This document shows positions 63,574 to 64,000 of a stretch of DNA of 64,000 nt, one piece after another. The position numbers and the translations under genes are program-made. Where the stretch lies: positions 310,001 through 374,000 of the forward strand of contig NZ_SHKW01000001.1 of the NCBI RefSeq assembly GCF_004217555.1, read 5' to 3'. Source of the DNA: Edaphobacter modestus (GTDB taxonomy: Bacteria > Acidobacteriota > Terriglobia > Terriglobales > Acidobacteriaceae). Within the stretch, counting starts at the first letter, position 1. Each line of letters begins with the position of its first letter. The notes under the pieces were generated by a model, which saw only the letters and a program-made list of their open reading frames with translations, was not told the DNA's origin and made no database searches.

Positions 63574-64000
63574 TGGTACAGGTTTTTGTCTCAAACCGGG
63601 TCGTCCTTCCTGAAGGCGTGATGCCGGCTGCAATAACCGTGGAAAGCGGCCGCATTACGGCTGTAACATCTCCCGATGAAGTTCCCGAATCGGCTGATGT
63701 CCACAGTTTTGGCGATCTCGTTCTCATGCCCGGATTGGTCGATATTCACGTCCACGTCAATGAACCGGGGCGCTCCGAGTGGGAGGGCTTTGAGACCGCA
63801 ACTCGTGCTGCTGCTGCTGGAGGAATAACCACGCTCGTCGACATGCCGCTTAACTGCCTCCCTGAAACGACGACAGTGACTGCGCTTGAGATCAAACGCG
63901 CAGCAGCCAGGGGGAAGTGTCACGTTGACTGGGCTGCATGGGGTGGATTGACTGACGACAACCAGGAACACCTTCTGTCGCTTGCGCGGGCTGGCGTACG
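63574..64000 (+). CDS. allB: Allantoinase (dihydroorotase-like cyclic amidohydrolase), 3' end outside window
   Basis: The plus strand opens at ATG 63574 (MVQVFVSNRVVLPEGVMPAA) and stays open to the window end, about 142 codons. The metal-binding VDIHVHVNEPGRSEWEGFET matches the allantoinase/dihydroorotase N-terminal motif (HxHxNEPG). AAAAGGITTLVDMPLNCLPE follows, as in AllB. It would open allantoin to allantoate, the substrate class of the divergent M20 hydrolase. The two genes share a 71-bp intergenic region. Dihydroorotase cannot be fully excluded without the C-terminal part, but the context favours allantoinase. Confidence 0.88.

Overview
The window looks like a chromosomal segment of an Acidobacteriota bacterium, probably of the Terriglobia (Edaphobacter/Granulicella/Terriglobus-like). 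The best taxonomic signs are a PadR regulator paired with an ADOP-type ABC permease (both decayed), a DUF4965-type glutaminase-like exoprotein, abundant GT4/GT2 glycan genes and a moderately GC-rich base composition. No rRNA, tRNA or CRISPR array was seen.

Layout. (1) 1-12.9 kb, minus strand: a tightly coupled exopolysaccharide operon with, in transcription order, a Wza-like export protein, a Wzc-like tyrosine autokinase, a Wzx-like flippase, two GT4 enzymes, a Wzy-like polymerase, two more GT4 enzymes, a WcaF-like acetyltransferase and a further GT4 cut by the window edge. A strong sigma-54 (-24/-12) promoter match overlapped by a perfect palindrome lies about 180 bp upstream of the first gene. 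(2) 13.5-20.8 kb: a graveyard of broken genes and nested mobile elements. It holds an ADOP permease/PadR pseudogene pair, an internally deleted group II intron with a frameshifted reverse transcriptase, an IS5-family element with intact ends but a broken transposase, a 5'-truncated GH35-like gene, a truncated IS3-family element, and fragments of a Tn5053/Tn7-type transposon (tniA, tniB, tniQ) fused to the IS3 tail. (3) 21.3-25.4 kb, plus strand: a GT2-GtrA fusion and two multi-membrane glycosyltransferase-like proteins, again behind a sigma-54-like site. (4) 26.1-28.3 kb: a Tat-exported phosphotriesterase-family protein, an Mth938-domain protein with a 24-codon CxxC ORF in front of it, and a broken VOC gene. 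(5) 28.4-35.1 kb: a TetR repressor divergent from an RND tripartite efflux operon, with a palindromic operator between them. (6) 35.1-42.5 kb: more remnants (ADOP tail, IS110, aldo/keto reductase, ZIP transporter) around a GT2, a GMC oxidoreductase and an S8 protease coupled to a frameshifted ABC exporter.

(7) 42.9-64 kb is well preserved housekeeping and catabolic DNA: a DUF4965 glutaminase-like protein, then on the minus strand nei and lhr (DNA repair), treS-mak fusion and glgE (the GlgE alpha-glucan route from trehalose), and preT-preA-hydA-NCS1 transporter (reductive pyrimidine/hydantoin catabolism). An M20 amidohydrolase (allantoate/N-carbamoyl-amino-acid type) is divergent from an allantoinase gene that runs off the right edge. 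Together these suggest a soil oligotroph that salvages nucleobase and ureide nitrogen, stores carbon via trehalose/alpha-glucan and invests heavily in extracellular polysaccharide.

All functional names come from reading motifs and family resemblance in the translated sequence; no database search was run.
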